NCBI GenBank assembly: GCA_025353725.1
Contig: JANXOF010000012.1
Location: 62,001-126,000 of the forward strand
Direction: 5' to 3'
Origin: Polyangiaceae bacterium
GTDB lineage: Bacteria > Myxococcota_A > Polyangia > Polyangiales > Polyangiaceae
DNA length: 64,000 nt
This document shows, piece by piece, positions 8,674 to 17,551 of the stretch. Each line of letters starts with the position of its first letter. Position 1 is the stretch's first letter. Position numbers and translations under genes: made by a program. Under the pieces are notes generated by a model. The model did not search any database, had not been told where the DNA came from, and saw only the letters and a program-made list of their open reading frames with translations.

Positions 8674-8871
8674 TCCCCACCCCGAGCAACTTTAGGGCAA
8701 TGGTGTAGGCCATCAAATTCAGCGAGATTGACCACCGTGGGTCGATGTTGCGGGCTTAGACGTGAACGACAGCTCGCGCGAACAAGCCGTCGGCACCCCA
8801 TGAAAGCGCACCCGTGTATCCTGACCTCCGTGACGGCGCCCGTCGGGCGGGGTCGAACCTGCGAACGGCAG

Positions 8872-10230
8872 TCACGCTCTCGCGTCGTAGACGATGCCGA
8901 GGCGGGTCATCTTGCGCCAGAGTGTAGTGGCCGAGATACTCAGGACTTCCGCAGCCTTTTCGCGGCTTCCATCACACTCGCGTAGGGCTGTCTCGATGGC
9001 CTGCCGCTCGGCTGCGTCGACGACGTCGGCGAGCGTATGACCTGTCCGCACACCGCTCGTGTCCGCCTTCGGAGCGGCAGGCATCACGTCGTCGCGGGTG
9101 ACGATGCCGTTCTGCACCAGCGCCACGGCTTGCTCAATCATGTGCTCGAGCTCCCGAATGTTACCCGGGAAGTCGTAGCTGTTGAGAGCTTCGAGAACGC
9201 CTTCGTCAAGACGCGCCTTCGTTCCCATCTTCTTATTGTACTTCGCCATAAAGTACGTGAGGAGGTCTGGTAAGTCTTCTCGTCTGTCGCGCAAGGCGTG
9301 GAGTTGGAAGCGAGCGACGTTGAGTCGATAGTAAAGATCTTGGCGGAACCGCTTTTCGGCGATCGCCGTCAAGAGGTCTTGATTCGTCGCCGCGATGATT
9401 CGGACGTCCACCTTAATCGGCTTGTTTTCGCCGACGCGGCGTATTTCGCTCTCTTGAATAACGCGTAGGAGCTTCGCCTGGAAAGCCGGGGACGTTTCGG
9501 CGATCTCGTCGAAGAAGAACGTGCCCCCATCGGCTTCTTCAAAGAGCCCCTTGCGCGCGTTGATAGCACCGGTGAACGAGCCTCGCGCGTGGCCGAAGAG
9601 CTCACTTTCGAGAAGCGTGTCGGTGATGGCGGCGCAGTTGACGGGGACGAACATCCGATCCGAGCGCTTGCTATTTGCGTGAACGGCTTTCGCGACAAGC
9701 TCTTTGCCGGTTCCGCTCTCGCCCGTGATGAGCACAATCGCGTCCGTTGGTGCGATACGCACAATGCGCCCGAGTAGCTCACGCACGGCTCGCGACCGAC
9801 CCACTATATTTTCAAATTTATAACGGTCCTTGAATTCGACAGCCAAGAGTGCAACTTCGCTCGCGAGTCGTCGGTTGTCGACGGCTCGCCCCACCTTAAC
9901 CAGAAGTTCTTGCTCGGTAAACGGCTTCTGGATGTAGTCGAACGCTCCGAAGCGCATCGCTTCGACTGCGCTTTCGATGGTCCCGTATGCGGTCATCACA
10001 ATGACCTCGGTCATCGGTTGAGCAGTCTTCACGGCGCGGAGCACGTCGATGCCGTCTTTGGACCCCATGCGAAGGTCAGTAAGCACAACGTCGTAAGCTC
10101 CCGCGCCTCCGCGTTCGGAACCTTCTTCCCCGTTTTGAGCTTCATCCACCTCAAAGCCCGCCCCGCGAAGCATCATGGCGAGCGTGGTTCGCATGTTGCG
10201 CTGGTCGTCGACGATGAGCAGCTTAGCCAT
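8872..10230 (-). CDS. Sigma-54-dependent response regulator, NtrC family
   Basis: Transcription activator that uses ATP hydrolysis to open sigma-54 promoters. The order is as in NtrC. A receiver domain spans 1-120, with acceptor Asp52 in VVLTDLRMG and Lys in IQKPFT. The AAA+ domain has Walker A GESGTGKE, the sigma-54 loop GSFTGA, Walker [10 protein letters not shown] and the R-finger region. A Fis-type helix-turn-helix ends the protein ([20 protein letters not shown]). The sigma-54 loop is GSFTGA rather than the usual GAFTGA. Length of 452 residues is normal. No histidine kinase is adjacent, so the partner is unknown; the broken receiver gene downstream is on the same strand. Confidence 0.93.
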   Translation of the reverse strand: MAKLLIVDDQRNMRTTLAMMLRGAGFEVDEAQNGEEGSERGGAGAYDVVLTDLRMGSKDGIDVLRAVKTAQPMTEVIVMTAYGTIESAVEAMRFGAFDYIQKPFTEQELLVKVGRAVDNRRLASEVALLAVEFKDRYKFENIVGRSRAVRELLGRIVRIAPTDAIVLITGESGTGKELVAKAVHANSKRSDRMFVPVNCAAITDTLLESELFGHARGSFTGAINARKGLFEEADGGTFFFDEIAETSPAFQAKLLRVIQESEIRRVGENKPIKVDVRIIAATNQDLLTAIAEKRFRQDLYYRLNVARFQLHALRDRREDLPDLLTYFMAKYNKKMGTKARLDEGVLEALNSYDFPGNIRELEHMIEQAVALVQNGIVTRDDVMPAAPKADTSGVRTGHTLADVVDAAERQAIETALRECDGSREKAAEVLSISATTLWRKMTRLGIVYDARA

Positions 10231-10322
10231 GACAGCTTCCTCCGTTTCTCGCTAGCAACCTTGGCTTGCTTAACATCCTCTCGCGCCCACGGCCGCGCCC
10301 CAATTGAGAAGAGCGCGCCGCA

Positions 10323-12479
10323 TCAGAAGAGCACGCCGAGGAGCAAGCGAACGGACTGGGCAGTCGAGAGCTCGTAGTTCACGTTTGGCTTCGCGTTTTG
10401 GGCGGAGCTCTCACCGGGAAGGTAATCAAGCCCGCCGAGCGGAAAGAACACGCCGTACTGGAGTGCGGCGTAGAAGCCGCCTACCCGATTGGGGTCGTCA
10501 TTGAGCGAACCGTCTTTTGACTGGTAGTAAACCTGCAGATTCAGCTCAACTCCGAGGTCACGCTTGTTGCCGGGCGCCTGCACAAACTCGCTCGCGCGAC
10601 TCCAAATAATGGCGGCTCCGCCTCCGAGCTTTTGACCGTTCGGATTTCGAAGGAAGTCATACTCAACGCTCGGGCGGAAATAGTACGCACCTTGTACGCG
10701 TGACATCAAACGACGGAAGAAGATGTAGTCAACCTGGTACGAAGGGTGAAAGCGAAAGGTCGAGATGGCACCGCCGCTCTTTCGTGCTTGAAGACCGTCA
10801 GGACCGGGTGCGAGGCCTTCGACGTGGGGGTCGCCGCTCGACCATCCTGCGCCGAACTGCACGCGCAACTTATCTTCGACTGCGCGATACTCCGTTTGGG
10901 TCGCGAGGCCCCACATGCGGAGTTTGACGGGGTCGTCAACCTTCGCCGTTGGCAGTGAGGGTGAGCTTTCAATCGACCCCCACACCGTCGCGAACTCGGC
11001 CTCCACGCGCAGCTTGCTCCAAAGGATTTGTATCCACGCGTCAGGTGTGAGGGCAACGGCGCCGCGCCGTTCTAGCCCATTGTTTGTATTGCCCGTCGCG
11101 TTCGCCGAAGAGTCGGCAGTGATTGGTGTTTGGCCCTGCGCGAGGTCAAGGAGCTGAGAGCGGTAGGTGGCGTAAAGACCGCCGTTGAGAACAACCTCGT
11201 TACGTGAAAGTTTGAGCCGTTGAAGTTCCGGATTCGTGCGCTTGGCGACGAACGCGGACCATTGGTTTACGTTTGCAAGATTGGCGGTATTCCGGGGCTG
11301 CCCGCCGTACACATCGTACGGAGTCGCGTTCGTGGGACCTGATGAGACGAAGTCCCAGGAGCCACCGAAGTACAGGTCGGCCGATTTAAGTCCAGACACG
11401 AACATGATACGATCGAGGTTCGTCTGATAGTCGTGGTCGATCCCGTCGCCCGAGTTGGAGACCATTCCGAGGCCCCAGTGCCAAGGCATACGACCGAACC
11501 GCAATTGCCCTATCGGAGTGAGGTATTCAGCCCACGCGCGCTGCACGTCGATCGAGTTGCGTAAGCTGTTGATTCCCGACGTGGGCGGCCCCTGCGACGT
11601 TGACAGGGCACCAAGCGGAGCATAACCCCGACCGGCACCCGAAGCGGGGCTGTATCCAGATGGACCCGTGCCACCAGGCCGCATCGCGTACGCGTCGGGC
11701 GTCGAGCCCAAGACGAGGTTGTCGAGGAGATCAATCTGCGACATGATTCGCAGATTGTCTGAAACATGAATTTCAGGGTTGAGGCGAAGTCGAAGGTTCG
11801 CGTAGGCCTCAGTCTTGTCGCCGCATTGACCTAATTGCCCGTTGGAGCCGGCGCTACCGCAAAGCTGGACAGACCGAGGCGCCCCGTTGGCTTGCGTGTA
11901 GCTGGTATCGAGCGGTTGCGGCCAGAGGTTCTGCTGGTCGGCAGCGTCGGCCGGGCGGCCGAGCGCGAAGTTATGGTAAACCTCACCACGCGTGCGGAAG
12001 TAGCCGTGAATTTCGAACGTCGGCCTCGTGTGAGCCCACCAATCCTCGCTGTATACTGTCGACGGACGTACGCCGACCATACCGCTGCTGGAGCTGTCGC
12101 TCGCACCCGCACCCGCACCCGCACTAAGACTCGATGCGTTTGGGGCGCTCGTTGAGGTGAGCGAGCTCGTCGAGTTGAGAGGGTCGACTGGGGTAGTCTC
12201 GCTTGGGTTGCTTTTCGAGGCGGTGGGGGAGGTTCCGGTTGCCGGAGGCGAAAGCGATTCGTTAGCGCCTTCGGTCCGAACGGGTTCCTGGGCGAGGAGG
12301 TTGTCGCCACCGTCGCCTATCCCCTTCGTACCGACAGCGGCGGCGCCTGGGGAAATTGTCCCGGGACGACCGCTAGGAGCGGGGCGCCCAGTGGTCTGCG
12401 CGGATGCGGAGGTCGAGTACAGCACGCCGTTGCCGGCGAGCAGCGCGACGGCGATGAAGCGGTGGCGTCGAAAGACCAT
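10323..12479 (-). CDS. Large outer-membrane beta-barrel-type protein
   Basis: 718 residues with an N-terminal signal peptide (basic MVFRRHRF, hydrophobic core, cleavage likely after ASAQ). A low-complexity Ser/Thr/Pro/Gly region to about 135 follows. The C-terminal ~580 residues are rich in aromatic residues and alternating polar/hydrophobic strands and end LLLGVLF, a barrel-like terminal Phe. Recognisable stretches: PTFEIHGYFRTRGEVYHNF, LRLNPEIHVSDNLRIMSQIDLLDNL, and LRFGRMPWHWGLGMVSNSGDG. From memory this resembles the TIGR04551-type proteins of Myxococcota, which I could not verify. It is likely an outer-membrane protein of unknown substrate. It is transcribed in the same direction as the ihfA-merR group upstream. 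Confidence 0.72.
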   Translation of the reverse strand: MVFRRHRFIAVALLAGNGVLYSTSASAQTTGRPAPSGRPGTISPGAAAVGTKGIGDGGDNLLAQEPVRTEGANESLSPPATGTSPTASKSNPSETTPVDPLNSTSSLTSTSAPNASSLSAGAGAGASDSSSSGMVGVRPSTVYSEDWWAHTRPTFEIHGYFRTRGEVYHNFALGRPADAADQQNLWPQPLDTSYTQANGAPRSVQLCGSAGSNGQLGQCGDKTEAYANLRLRLNPEIHVSDNLRIMSQIDLLDNLVLGSTPDAYAMRPGGTGPSGYSPASGAGRGYAPLGALSTSQGPPTSGINSLRNSIDVQRAWAEYLTPIGQLRFGRMPWHWGLGMVSNSGDGIDHDYQTNLDRIMFVSGLKSADLYFGGSWDFVSSGPTNATPYDVYGGQPRNTANLANVNQWSAFVAKRTNPELQRLKLSRNEVVLNGGLYATYRSQLLDLAQGQTPITADSSANATGNTNNGLERRGAVALTPDAWIQILWSKLRVEAEFATVWGSIESSPSLPTAKVDDPVKLRMWGLATQTEYRAVEDKLRVQFGAGWSSGDPHVEGLAPGPDGLQARKSGGAISTFRFHPSYQVDYIFFRRLMSRVQGAYYFRPSVEYDFLRNPNGQKLGGGAAIIWSRASEFVQAPGNKRDLGVELNLQVYYQSKDGSLNDDPNRVGGFYAALQYGVFFPLGGLDYLPGESSAQNAKPNVNYELSTAQSVRLLLGVLF

Positions 12480-12533
12480 GTAGGGCGCCCTTCTAACACA
12501 ACCGAGGTACCTCGTGGCTAGCGAGGAAGTGAG

Positions 12534-13268
12534 CTAAATCCTTGAGCGCGGCCTTCGACGGAGGCCGACGGCCATCGACGCGACCGCTAAGCTGGCCATA
12601 CTGAGCCAACCAAGAGCGTTTGACGGGTGATTTAAGGCCCAGCTTAGACCGCTGACGACGGCACCAGCACGCGGTGGGCTGTCGCTTCCTTCAAGTCGGG
12701 CCTGCACGACGCTCGCGTCGCAGGCGCGTTGATCAGGGGACCTACCAGAAAGGTGCGGTCTCGAAACGCAGACGATGAAACATGTTACGAGTTCGTCCGC
12801 GTGCCATCCGATAAAGGTTCGGCCAGAGCCTACGGATTTCGTTGTTTCGCGAGCTTCGCGAGCGGTCGTCTGCTGGTTGTCGGCGACCCAGAAAGAAAAC
12901 TGCGACTCGCCTGCTCGCGCCTCAAGCGCCGCGCCTGCGATGCGTTCGGCCGCCGCCGTCATTAAAGCGACCGTGCGTCGGTCGACCGTCGGTTGCATCT
13001 CTGGAAACCACCATGAGACTGGGGTCGTGACACACCCAACAACCTGGGTGTCGGGCGTCGTCACCGACTCGTAGATCTCCCACTGCGTGTAAGTTGACCC
13101 GAGCGCTTTTGCGATCTCAGGCCTGCTCGTTGCCGCTTCGACAGTGATTAATTTCTCGGGTCGGAAGCCGCCGTCAGCAGCCCCATACGAGTCGACGCTG
13201 TCGTAGCTTCTGTCGACGGGTCTTGTGGTGAAAGGGGTAAATCGAACGCCGACCGCCGGTCTACTCAT
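12534..13268 (-). CDS. Unknown protein with C-terminal membrane anchor and Arg cluster
   Basis: 244 residues, not recognised. The body is soluble and contains three cysteine-bearing stretches (VVGCVTTPVSWWFPEMQP, LVTCFIVCVSRP, and a third near QRACDASVV). There is no signal peptide at the start. The tail has one hydrophobic helix (LGWLSMASLAVASMAVG) ending in RRRPRSRI, like C-terminal anchors of the MYXO-CTERM type but without the Gly-Cys typically seen. Its ATG directly abuts the merR stop (TGAATG on the minus strand), so the two are probably translated from one message. This layout suggests a tail-anchored inner-membrane protein; function is unknown. Confidence 0.6.
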   Translation of the reverse strand: MSRPAVGVRFTPFTTRPVDRSYDSVDSYGAADGGFRPEKLITVEAATSRPEIAKALGSTYTQWEIYESVTTPDTQVVGCVTTPVSWWFPEMQPTVDRRTVALMTAAAERIAGAALEARAGESQFSFWVADNQQTTAREARETTKSVGSGRTFIGWHADELVTCFIVCVSRPHLSGRSPDQRACDASVVQARLEGSDSPPRAGAVVSGLSWALNHPSNALGWLSMASLAVASMAVGLRRRPRSRI

Positions 13269-13832
13269 TCAGAGGTCAGTCTCGAGCTCATCGAGGAAAG
13301 ACTCTATTTCCGCACGCAATTCAACGAGCTTTCCGCGAACGATGGCGTTCATCGAACTTCCCACGAAGGGTCTCGACGATTCCGATGGGGATAGATGAGG
13401 CGCAGGCTTCAAGAGGCGTAACTCAGGGGCGCTACCGCTCGCGACGTCGTTCGGCTGCGCCGATCCGTTCGTCGGTGCGTCAGGCGTATGTGTAAACCGA
13501 AAGGGGAGTACACCTTCCGGACCGAGCTCTAGCGTTCCGCGCTTGAGTCGTTGCTTTGCACCTGCGATCGTAAACCGGTCGCGATAGAGGAGGTCGCGGA
13601 CGCGAATCAAACTTTCTACGTCTTTGCGCGAATAGACCCGCTGACCTTTTGCGCTCTTCGTCGGGCGCACGCTCCGAAATTCGCGCTCCCAATAGCGGAG
13701 GACGTGGGGTTCGACGCCTACGAGTCCGGCGACCTCGCCGATGCGAAAGAAGAGCTTCGACGGGAGCTCGGTCACACTCGCACCCTGGTACGGGGCAACC
13801 GTGGAACCCAAATTACTCGCTTTGATTTTCAT
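13269..13832 (-). CDS. MerR-family transcriptional regulator
   Basis: 187 residues with a winged helix-turn-helix at about 28-97: FFRIGEVAGLVGVEPHVLRYWEREF, then GQRVYSRKDVESLIRVRDLLY. The usual effector-binding region is replaced by a Pro/Ser-rich middle and a short C-terminal helix (GKLVELRAEIESFLDELE) that could dimerise. No metal-binding cysteines are seen. The ATG at 13832 overlaps the end of ihfA by 20 bases, and the stop touches the ATG of the following gene, so ihfA, merR and the anchored protein look like one transcription unit. An ihfA-merR pair is a frequent arrangement in Proteobacteria and related phyla (from memory). The effector is unknown. Confidence 0.9.
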   Translation of the reverse strand: MKIKASNLGSTVAPYQGASVTELPSKLFFRIGEVAGLVGVEPHVLRYWEREFRSVRPTKSAKGQRVYSRKDVESLIRVRDLLYRDRFTIAGAKQRLKRGTLELGPEGVLPFRFTHTPDAPTNGSAQPNDVASGSAPELRLLKPAPHLSPSESSRPFVGSSMNAIVRGKLVELRAEIESFLDELETDL

Positions 13833-14334
13833 GAGCGGAGCTTGAGAGGGGCAAGCTTGGAAGCTCGCGGGCGGCGACGCCTACGACGGCATGCGGCTCC
13901 CGCGGCATGAGATCTCGCGGAGATGGCTGAAAAGTACCGGTCGGGGAACCCGCGGAACCGACGGAACCCGCGGAACCGGTCCCTGGCAGTCCGTAGCCTG
14001 CGTGTCCGGGGAGGGAAGGGGCCGCCGCCGGTGCCCACGAAAGTTGGTCCTTCTCTCTCACATTCAATCCGATTTTCAGGATCTGACTCGCCTTGAACGT
14101 GAGGACGCGCCGTTCGCTGATACGTATCGGATCGCCGGTCTGCGGGTTCCGTCCCGGCCGTTGGCGCTTGTCACGGAGGACGAAGTTGCCGAAACCGCTG
14201 ATCTTGATTTTCTCACCGCGCGCAAGCGTGTCCTTCAACAGCTCGAAGACGAGGTCGACGATGTCCGCGGACTCCTTTTTGGAAAAGCCACCAACCTTCG
14301 CGTAGAGCGCTTGGACGATCTCGGCCTTTGTCAT
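13813..14334 (-). CDS. ihfA: Integration host factor alpha-like protein with long C-terminal tail
   Basis: DNA-bending HU/IHF protein. The start chosen is ATG 14334 (MTKAEIVQALYAKVGGFSKK); a longer reading adds 11 non-conserved residues. The core of about 92 residues has IKISGFGNFVLRDKRQRPGRNPQTGDPIRI, the beta-arm with its conserved Arg-Asn-Pro tip. A tail of about 80 residues rich in Gly, Pro, Ser and Ala follows; standard IHF-alpha is about 100 residues and lacks it. The tail codons are GC-rich and coding is continuous, so it is not an obvious frameshift product. It overlaps merR by 20 bases. Assignment to IHF alpha rather than HU rests on the core motifs. Confidence 0.9.
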   Translation of the reverse strand: MTKAEIVQALYAKVGGFSKKESADIVDLVFELLKDTLARGEKIKISGFGNFVLRDKRQRPGRNPQTGDPIRISERRVLTFKASQILKIGLNVREKDQLSWAPAAAPSLPGHAGYGLPGTGSAGSVGSAGSPTGTFQPSPRDLMPREPHAVVGVAARELPSLPLSSSAHENQSE

Positions 14335-14461
14335 GATCGCCTCACCCCCCAGGTTTCCGTTCCTCACACACAGGCGCCCGAAACTCGTCGTGGACCTCTA
14401 CAAGCGCTTGCGCGTCCTCGAGAGTAAACGGCTTATAGAATTGCGGCCAGCGGAAAGAACC

Positions 14462-16072
14462 TCAGGCAGCCAGCTCCTTGGAGCTCTCGAGTGGGGCGGG
14501 GGAAGGACGAGTCTCGCGCTCGCTGGCGGCGGTACCAGACTCGAAACGCATCGCCCGGCTTCGGGCGAGCTGCTCCGACGCAACGAGCGCGGCCACGTAA
14601 CCGTAGCCGATGGTAAAAAGCATGGCGAACGGGGTCGCAAACCAGTGGCCCGTCTTGAGGGCGGCAATGACGCTCGCGAACGAGAGCGAGCAGAGAAAAA
14701 TCTCAATCGCAGGGACGTCCGCGCGAGCGCGGTAGCGGTTGCGGTTGCCTAGCAACTCTCCACGTTTCGGCGTTCGCACGAACTCTCCGGACATCGACCG
14801 CAGGCCCTCAAAGACGGCCTTCGAGAGGTGCGGGGCGAGACCGGCCCCAAGAGCCAAAAGCGCAGGCAGCGTCTTCAACGCCGCGAGGCGACTGCGGCCC
14901 TGCGCAGACTCAGCCATCGCGTAAAACGCGAGAAGCGAACCCGTGGTGCCGACGCAGAGTGGTAGGTCGACGAGGAGCATCGTACCCGTGCTCGTAGCCG
15001 GCATAAGAATGAGCGCGGGAAGGAGCAAGACGCTCAGCACAACCATAAGCGGATAGGCAAAATGCGGCGTCATGTGGAAGAAGGCTTCGACGCGTTGCGA
15101 CACCGAAAGCTCCTTCGAGAGCATGACGCGCTTCATGAGTTTGCGGGCGGTCTGCACGGTGCCCTTCGCCCACCGAAATTGTTGCGCGCGAAACGCGCTG
15201 ACGTCTTCCGGAAGCTCGGCTGGTGAGACGACGTTTTCGCGGTAAACAAAGCTCCAACCCGCCATCTGAGCACGGTACGAGAGGTCGAGGTCTTCGGTGA
15301 GCGTGTCATGCTGCCAGCCGCCGCTCTGCGCGATAGCTTCCTTGCGCCAAATGCCGCCGGTGCCCGAAAAGTTAAAGAGCCAACCTGCCGCATGACGCGC
15401 ACGGTTTTCGACGAGGTGGTGACCATCCAGCATGAGCGCTTGGACGCGCGTGAGCCACGACACGTCTCGGTTCATGTGACCCCAGCGTGCTTGCACCATG
15501 CCGACCTTTCCGTTTTCCGTGCCGACGAAATGCGGGACTAAGTCGAGCAGGAAGCTATCATTCGGGACGAAGTCGGCGTCGAAGACGGCGACGAGTTCGC
15601 CCTTCGCGACCTTGAGGCCCTCGTCGAGGGCGCCGGCCTTGTATCCGGTACGATCGACGCGATGAATATAAACGATGTCGAGGTCGCCATGCCAGGAGGC
15701 GCTCGCGCCGCGTGTCATTGGAAGCGGGTCGCTTTGAAGCGCAAGTACCGTCGCGCGAGCCATTTGCCGACTCTCATCGGTCGAGTCGTCGAGGACCTGG
15801 ATCTCTAGCTTGCTTCGCGGATAGCTCATGCGCGAGGTCTGCTCGAGTAGCCGAGCTACGACCGTTGCCTCGTTGTAGAGCGGGAGCTGAATGGTGACGT
15901 GCGGAAGTTTGGCGGGGTCGACGTCAGTGGCGAGGCGCGGGACGCCCTCGCGCAGCGTGCGGAGCTTCGAAGCGTAGCGCAGACACGTCAGAACGAGGTG
16001 CGACCGATGGATTCCGTACATCGCGAGGAGCAGGAGAACGGCGAAGTACATGAAACACAACACGACTTGCAT
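14462..16072 (-). CDS. Membrane glycosyltransferase, family 2, cellulose-synthase-like
   Basis: 536 residues. It starts with one membrane helix (MQVVLCFMYFAVLLLLAMYG), followed by a GT-A catalytic domain and four or more C-terminal helices. The processive-type motifs are present: QLPLYNE, DDSTD, DADF (metal site), TEDLDLSYR and QQFRWAKG (the Q-x-x-R-W signature). Such enzymes polymerise or add sugars at the cytoplasmic face and often translocate the product. The substrate is unknown; similar proteins act on glucans or glucosyl lipids. No cellulose partner genes (bcsB, bcsC or a PilZ domain) are seen here. The next gene downstream on this strand is ihfA, 127 bases away. Confidence 0.9.
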   Translation of the reverse strand: MQVVLCFMYFAVLLLLAMYGIHRSHLVLTCLRYASKLRTLREGVPRLATDVDPAKLPHVTIQLPLYNEATVVARLLEQTSRMSYPRSKLEIQVLDDSTDESRQMARATVLALQSDPLPMTRGASASWHGDLDIVYIHRVDRTGYKAGALDEGLKVAKGELVAVFDADFVPNDSFLLDLVPHFVGTENGKVGMVQARWGHMNRDVSWLTRVQALMLDGHHLVENRARHAAGWLFNFSGTGGIWRKEAIAQSGGWQHDTLTEDLDLSYRAQMAGWSFVYRENVVSPAELPEDVSAFRAQQFRWAKGTVQTARKLMKRVMLSKELSVSQRVEAFFHMTPHFAYPLMVVLSVLLLPALILMPATSTGTMLLVDLPLCVGTTGSLLAFYAMAESAQGRSRLAALKTLPALLALGAGLAPHLSKAVFEGLRSMSGEFVRTPKRGELLGNRNRYRARADVPAIEIFLCSLSFASVIAALKTGHWFATPFAMLFTIGYGYVAALVASEQLARSRAMRFESGTAASERETRPSPAPLESSKELAA

Positions 16073-16193
16073 CGAATAAGCGTGTCATCGACGAGCCGCG
16101 GCATTGTCATCGAAGTGTAATTCGTTGTCCGTCGTTGTCCTGGGAACGACGTTGCCGGGCCGTTCGCCGGTCAGCGCCGACGCCTCTCCGCGT

Positions 16194-17513
16194 TCAAAGA
16201 GGCGCGGGCTTCGAGCCGAAGTCGAGGCTGTAGTAGAGCGCTAGCCCCAGGAACACGAACGTGTGCGTCGCTCGGTCCTTCTCAGGGATGTCGCCCTCCG
16301 CGGTCGGGGGAGTCGTAGGGTTCGGGGAAGTGCCCGTCGCGAACGACCCCACGCCGAAGTTGACGCGAGGGACGATCCGAACCGGACCTGCGGGGATCGA
16401 GAGGCCAGCACCCAACGCAAACTCGAGACCGTTCGCGGAACTCTCCCGCGTGACGACGCTCCCAGACTTCAGCGTTGAGGAAAACGAACGCGATCCGAAA
16501 CCGATGTCGCCGATGAATGAGACAGCGTCGACATTTGGCAAGACTCCCACATTGACGCCGAAGTACGTTGTCGTGAGCGTCGCGTCGAAGGTGCCTGTGG
16601 CGTTTTTCGTCGTGCTTGGTGCCCCGAGCGAGGCTGCCTCGACCGTCAAGCCAAGCAAGAAAATCTTGGCGACTCGTCCGTAGATATCAATGCCACCCCC
16701 CGCGCCGCCCTTGCTTACGTCGGCCATTTGGACGCCGTTGATGAGGCTTCCCGCGGGCAACACAGCACCGCCACGAAGTCCAAAAAGCAGCCCCGTCGAT
16801 GTCGGACCGTGGGTTGGCTTTGGCTTGGTGCCCTCGTACGGGTCGAAGGCCGGCGGCGGGGGCGCCACGACAGCGGTTGCGGTCGCGCCTTCCACGAGGG
16901 TGAGCTCCACGCTTTTTTGCTCTTTCTCGGCGAGTGGAATGTCGACCGACTGCGGCGTCGCCCATCCCGTGGCCTGCGCGCTGATCCGATAGAGGCCCGG
17001 GTTGAGAGGCCTCGCGAGTCCGAGAACGTCGTTGAGCATCGTCACCCCGTTGATGTTAACGACGAGGTTTTTAAGCTGTTGGGCTCCAGGCTTGGTCGTG
17101 ACCCGCAAGCTCGGAATGCGCGCGCGAACTCCAGGCAGCTCCGCTTGGCCCTGCTGCTGGGCCTGCGTGAACGCTTCCGGGGAGCCGGGCGGCAGCATCT
17201 TCCTCGCCAGCAGTTCGTACGTTTCCGAGGCTTCGACGAGGCGTCCAGTCAGGGCCTGGCATTCCGCGATGCGTAAAACGTGCGTAGGCGCATCGAAGAG
17301 CTTTTGCGCCGAATCGAAGCGCTTCAGAGCCTCCTCGAACTTCCCTTCGTCTTGGAGCTTCGTGCCCTCGAGATAAGCGGCGCGCGCTGCTGATTTCTTC
17401 TCGGGCTCCGACATCTGTGCGGCCGCGCGCGTCGTAAAAAACAAGATCGCGGCGACCGCGAGCAGGTTGAAAAAGAGTCTCGAAAACGCGGTCATCATCG
17501 CTCGCTCCAACAA
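16194..17513 (-). CDS. TPR-containing secreted or outer-membrane protein with C-terminal barrel-like domain
   Basis: 439 residues; Met6 or Met7 could be the true start (MTAFSRLFFNLLAVAAILFF). A signal peptide ends near RAAAQ. A TPR-like region follows (EGKFEEALKRFDSAQKLF). A PEGA-like beta domain (VVNINGVTMLNDVLGLARPLNPGLYRIS) comes next, then a Pro-rich linker and about 200 residues of alternating strand-like sequence (GLLFGLRGGAVLPAGS, ending ALYYSLDFGSKPAPL) suggesting an outer-membrane barrel. The kinase gene upstream is 38 bases away on the same strand, so the two may be co-transcribed and functionally linked. Substrate or partner is unknown. Confidence 0.65.
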   Translation of the reverse strand: MLERAMMTAFSRLFFNLLAVAAILFFTTRAAAQMSEPEKKSAARAAYLEGTKLQDEGKFEEALKRFDSAQKLFDAPTHVLRIAECQALTGRLVEASETYELLARKMLPPGSPEAFTQAQQQGQAELPGVRARIPSLRVTTKPGAQQLKNLVVNINGVTMLNDVLGLARPLNPGLYRISAQATGWATPQSVDIPLAEKEQKSVELTLVEGATATAVVAPPPPAFDPYEGTKPKPTHGPTSTGLLFGLRGGAVLPAGSLINGVQMADVSKGGAGGGIDIYGRVAKIFLLGLTVEAASLGAPSTTKNATGTFDATLTTTYFGVNVGVLPNVDAVSFIGDIGFGSRSFSSTLKSGSVVTRESSANGLEFALGAGLSIPAGPVRIVPRVNFGVGSFATGTSPNPTTPPTAEGDIPEKDRATHTFVFLGLALYYSLDFGSKPAPL

Positions 17514-17551
17514 GATGCGGAAAACCGCGATCTGAGACTAACCCAACCGAC

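Noticed and set aside
8836-8848. Palindrome CGCCCG-T-CGGGCG downstream of the sigma-54 regulator stop
   Set aside because: A hairpin is possible, but no T run follows, so an intrinsic terminator is not supported.
16121-16140. Direct repeat tcgttgtcc x2 between genes
   Set aside because: Only two short copies; likely chance in a short gap.
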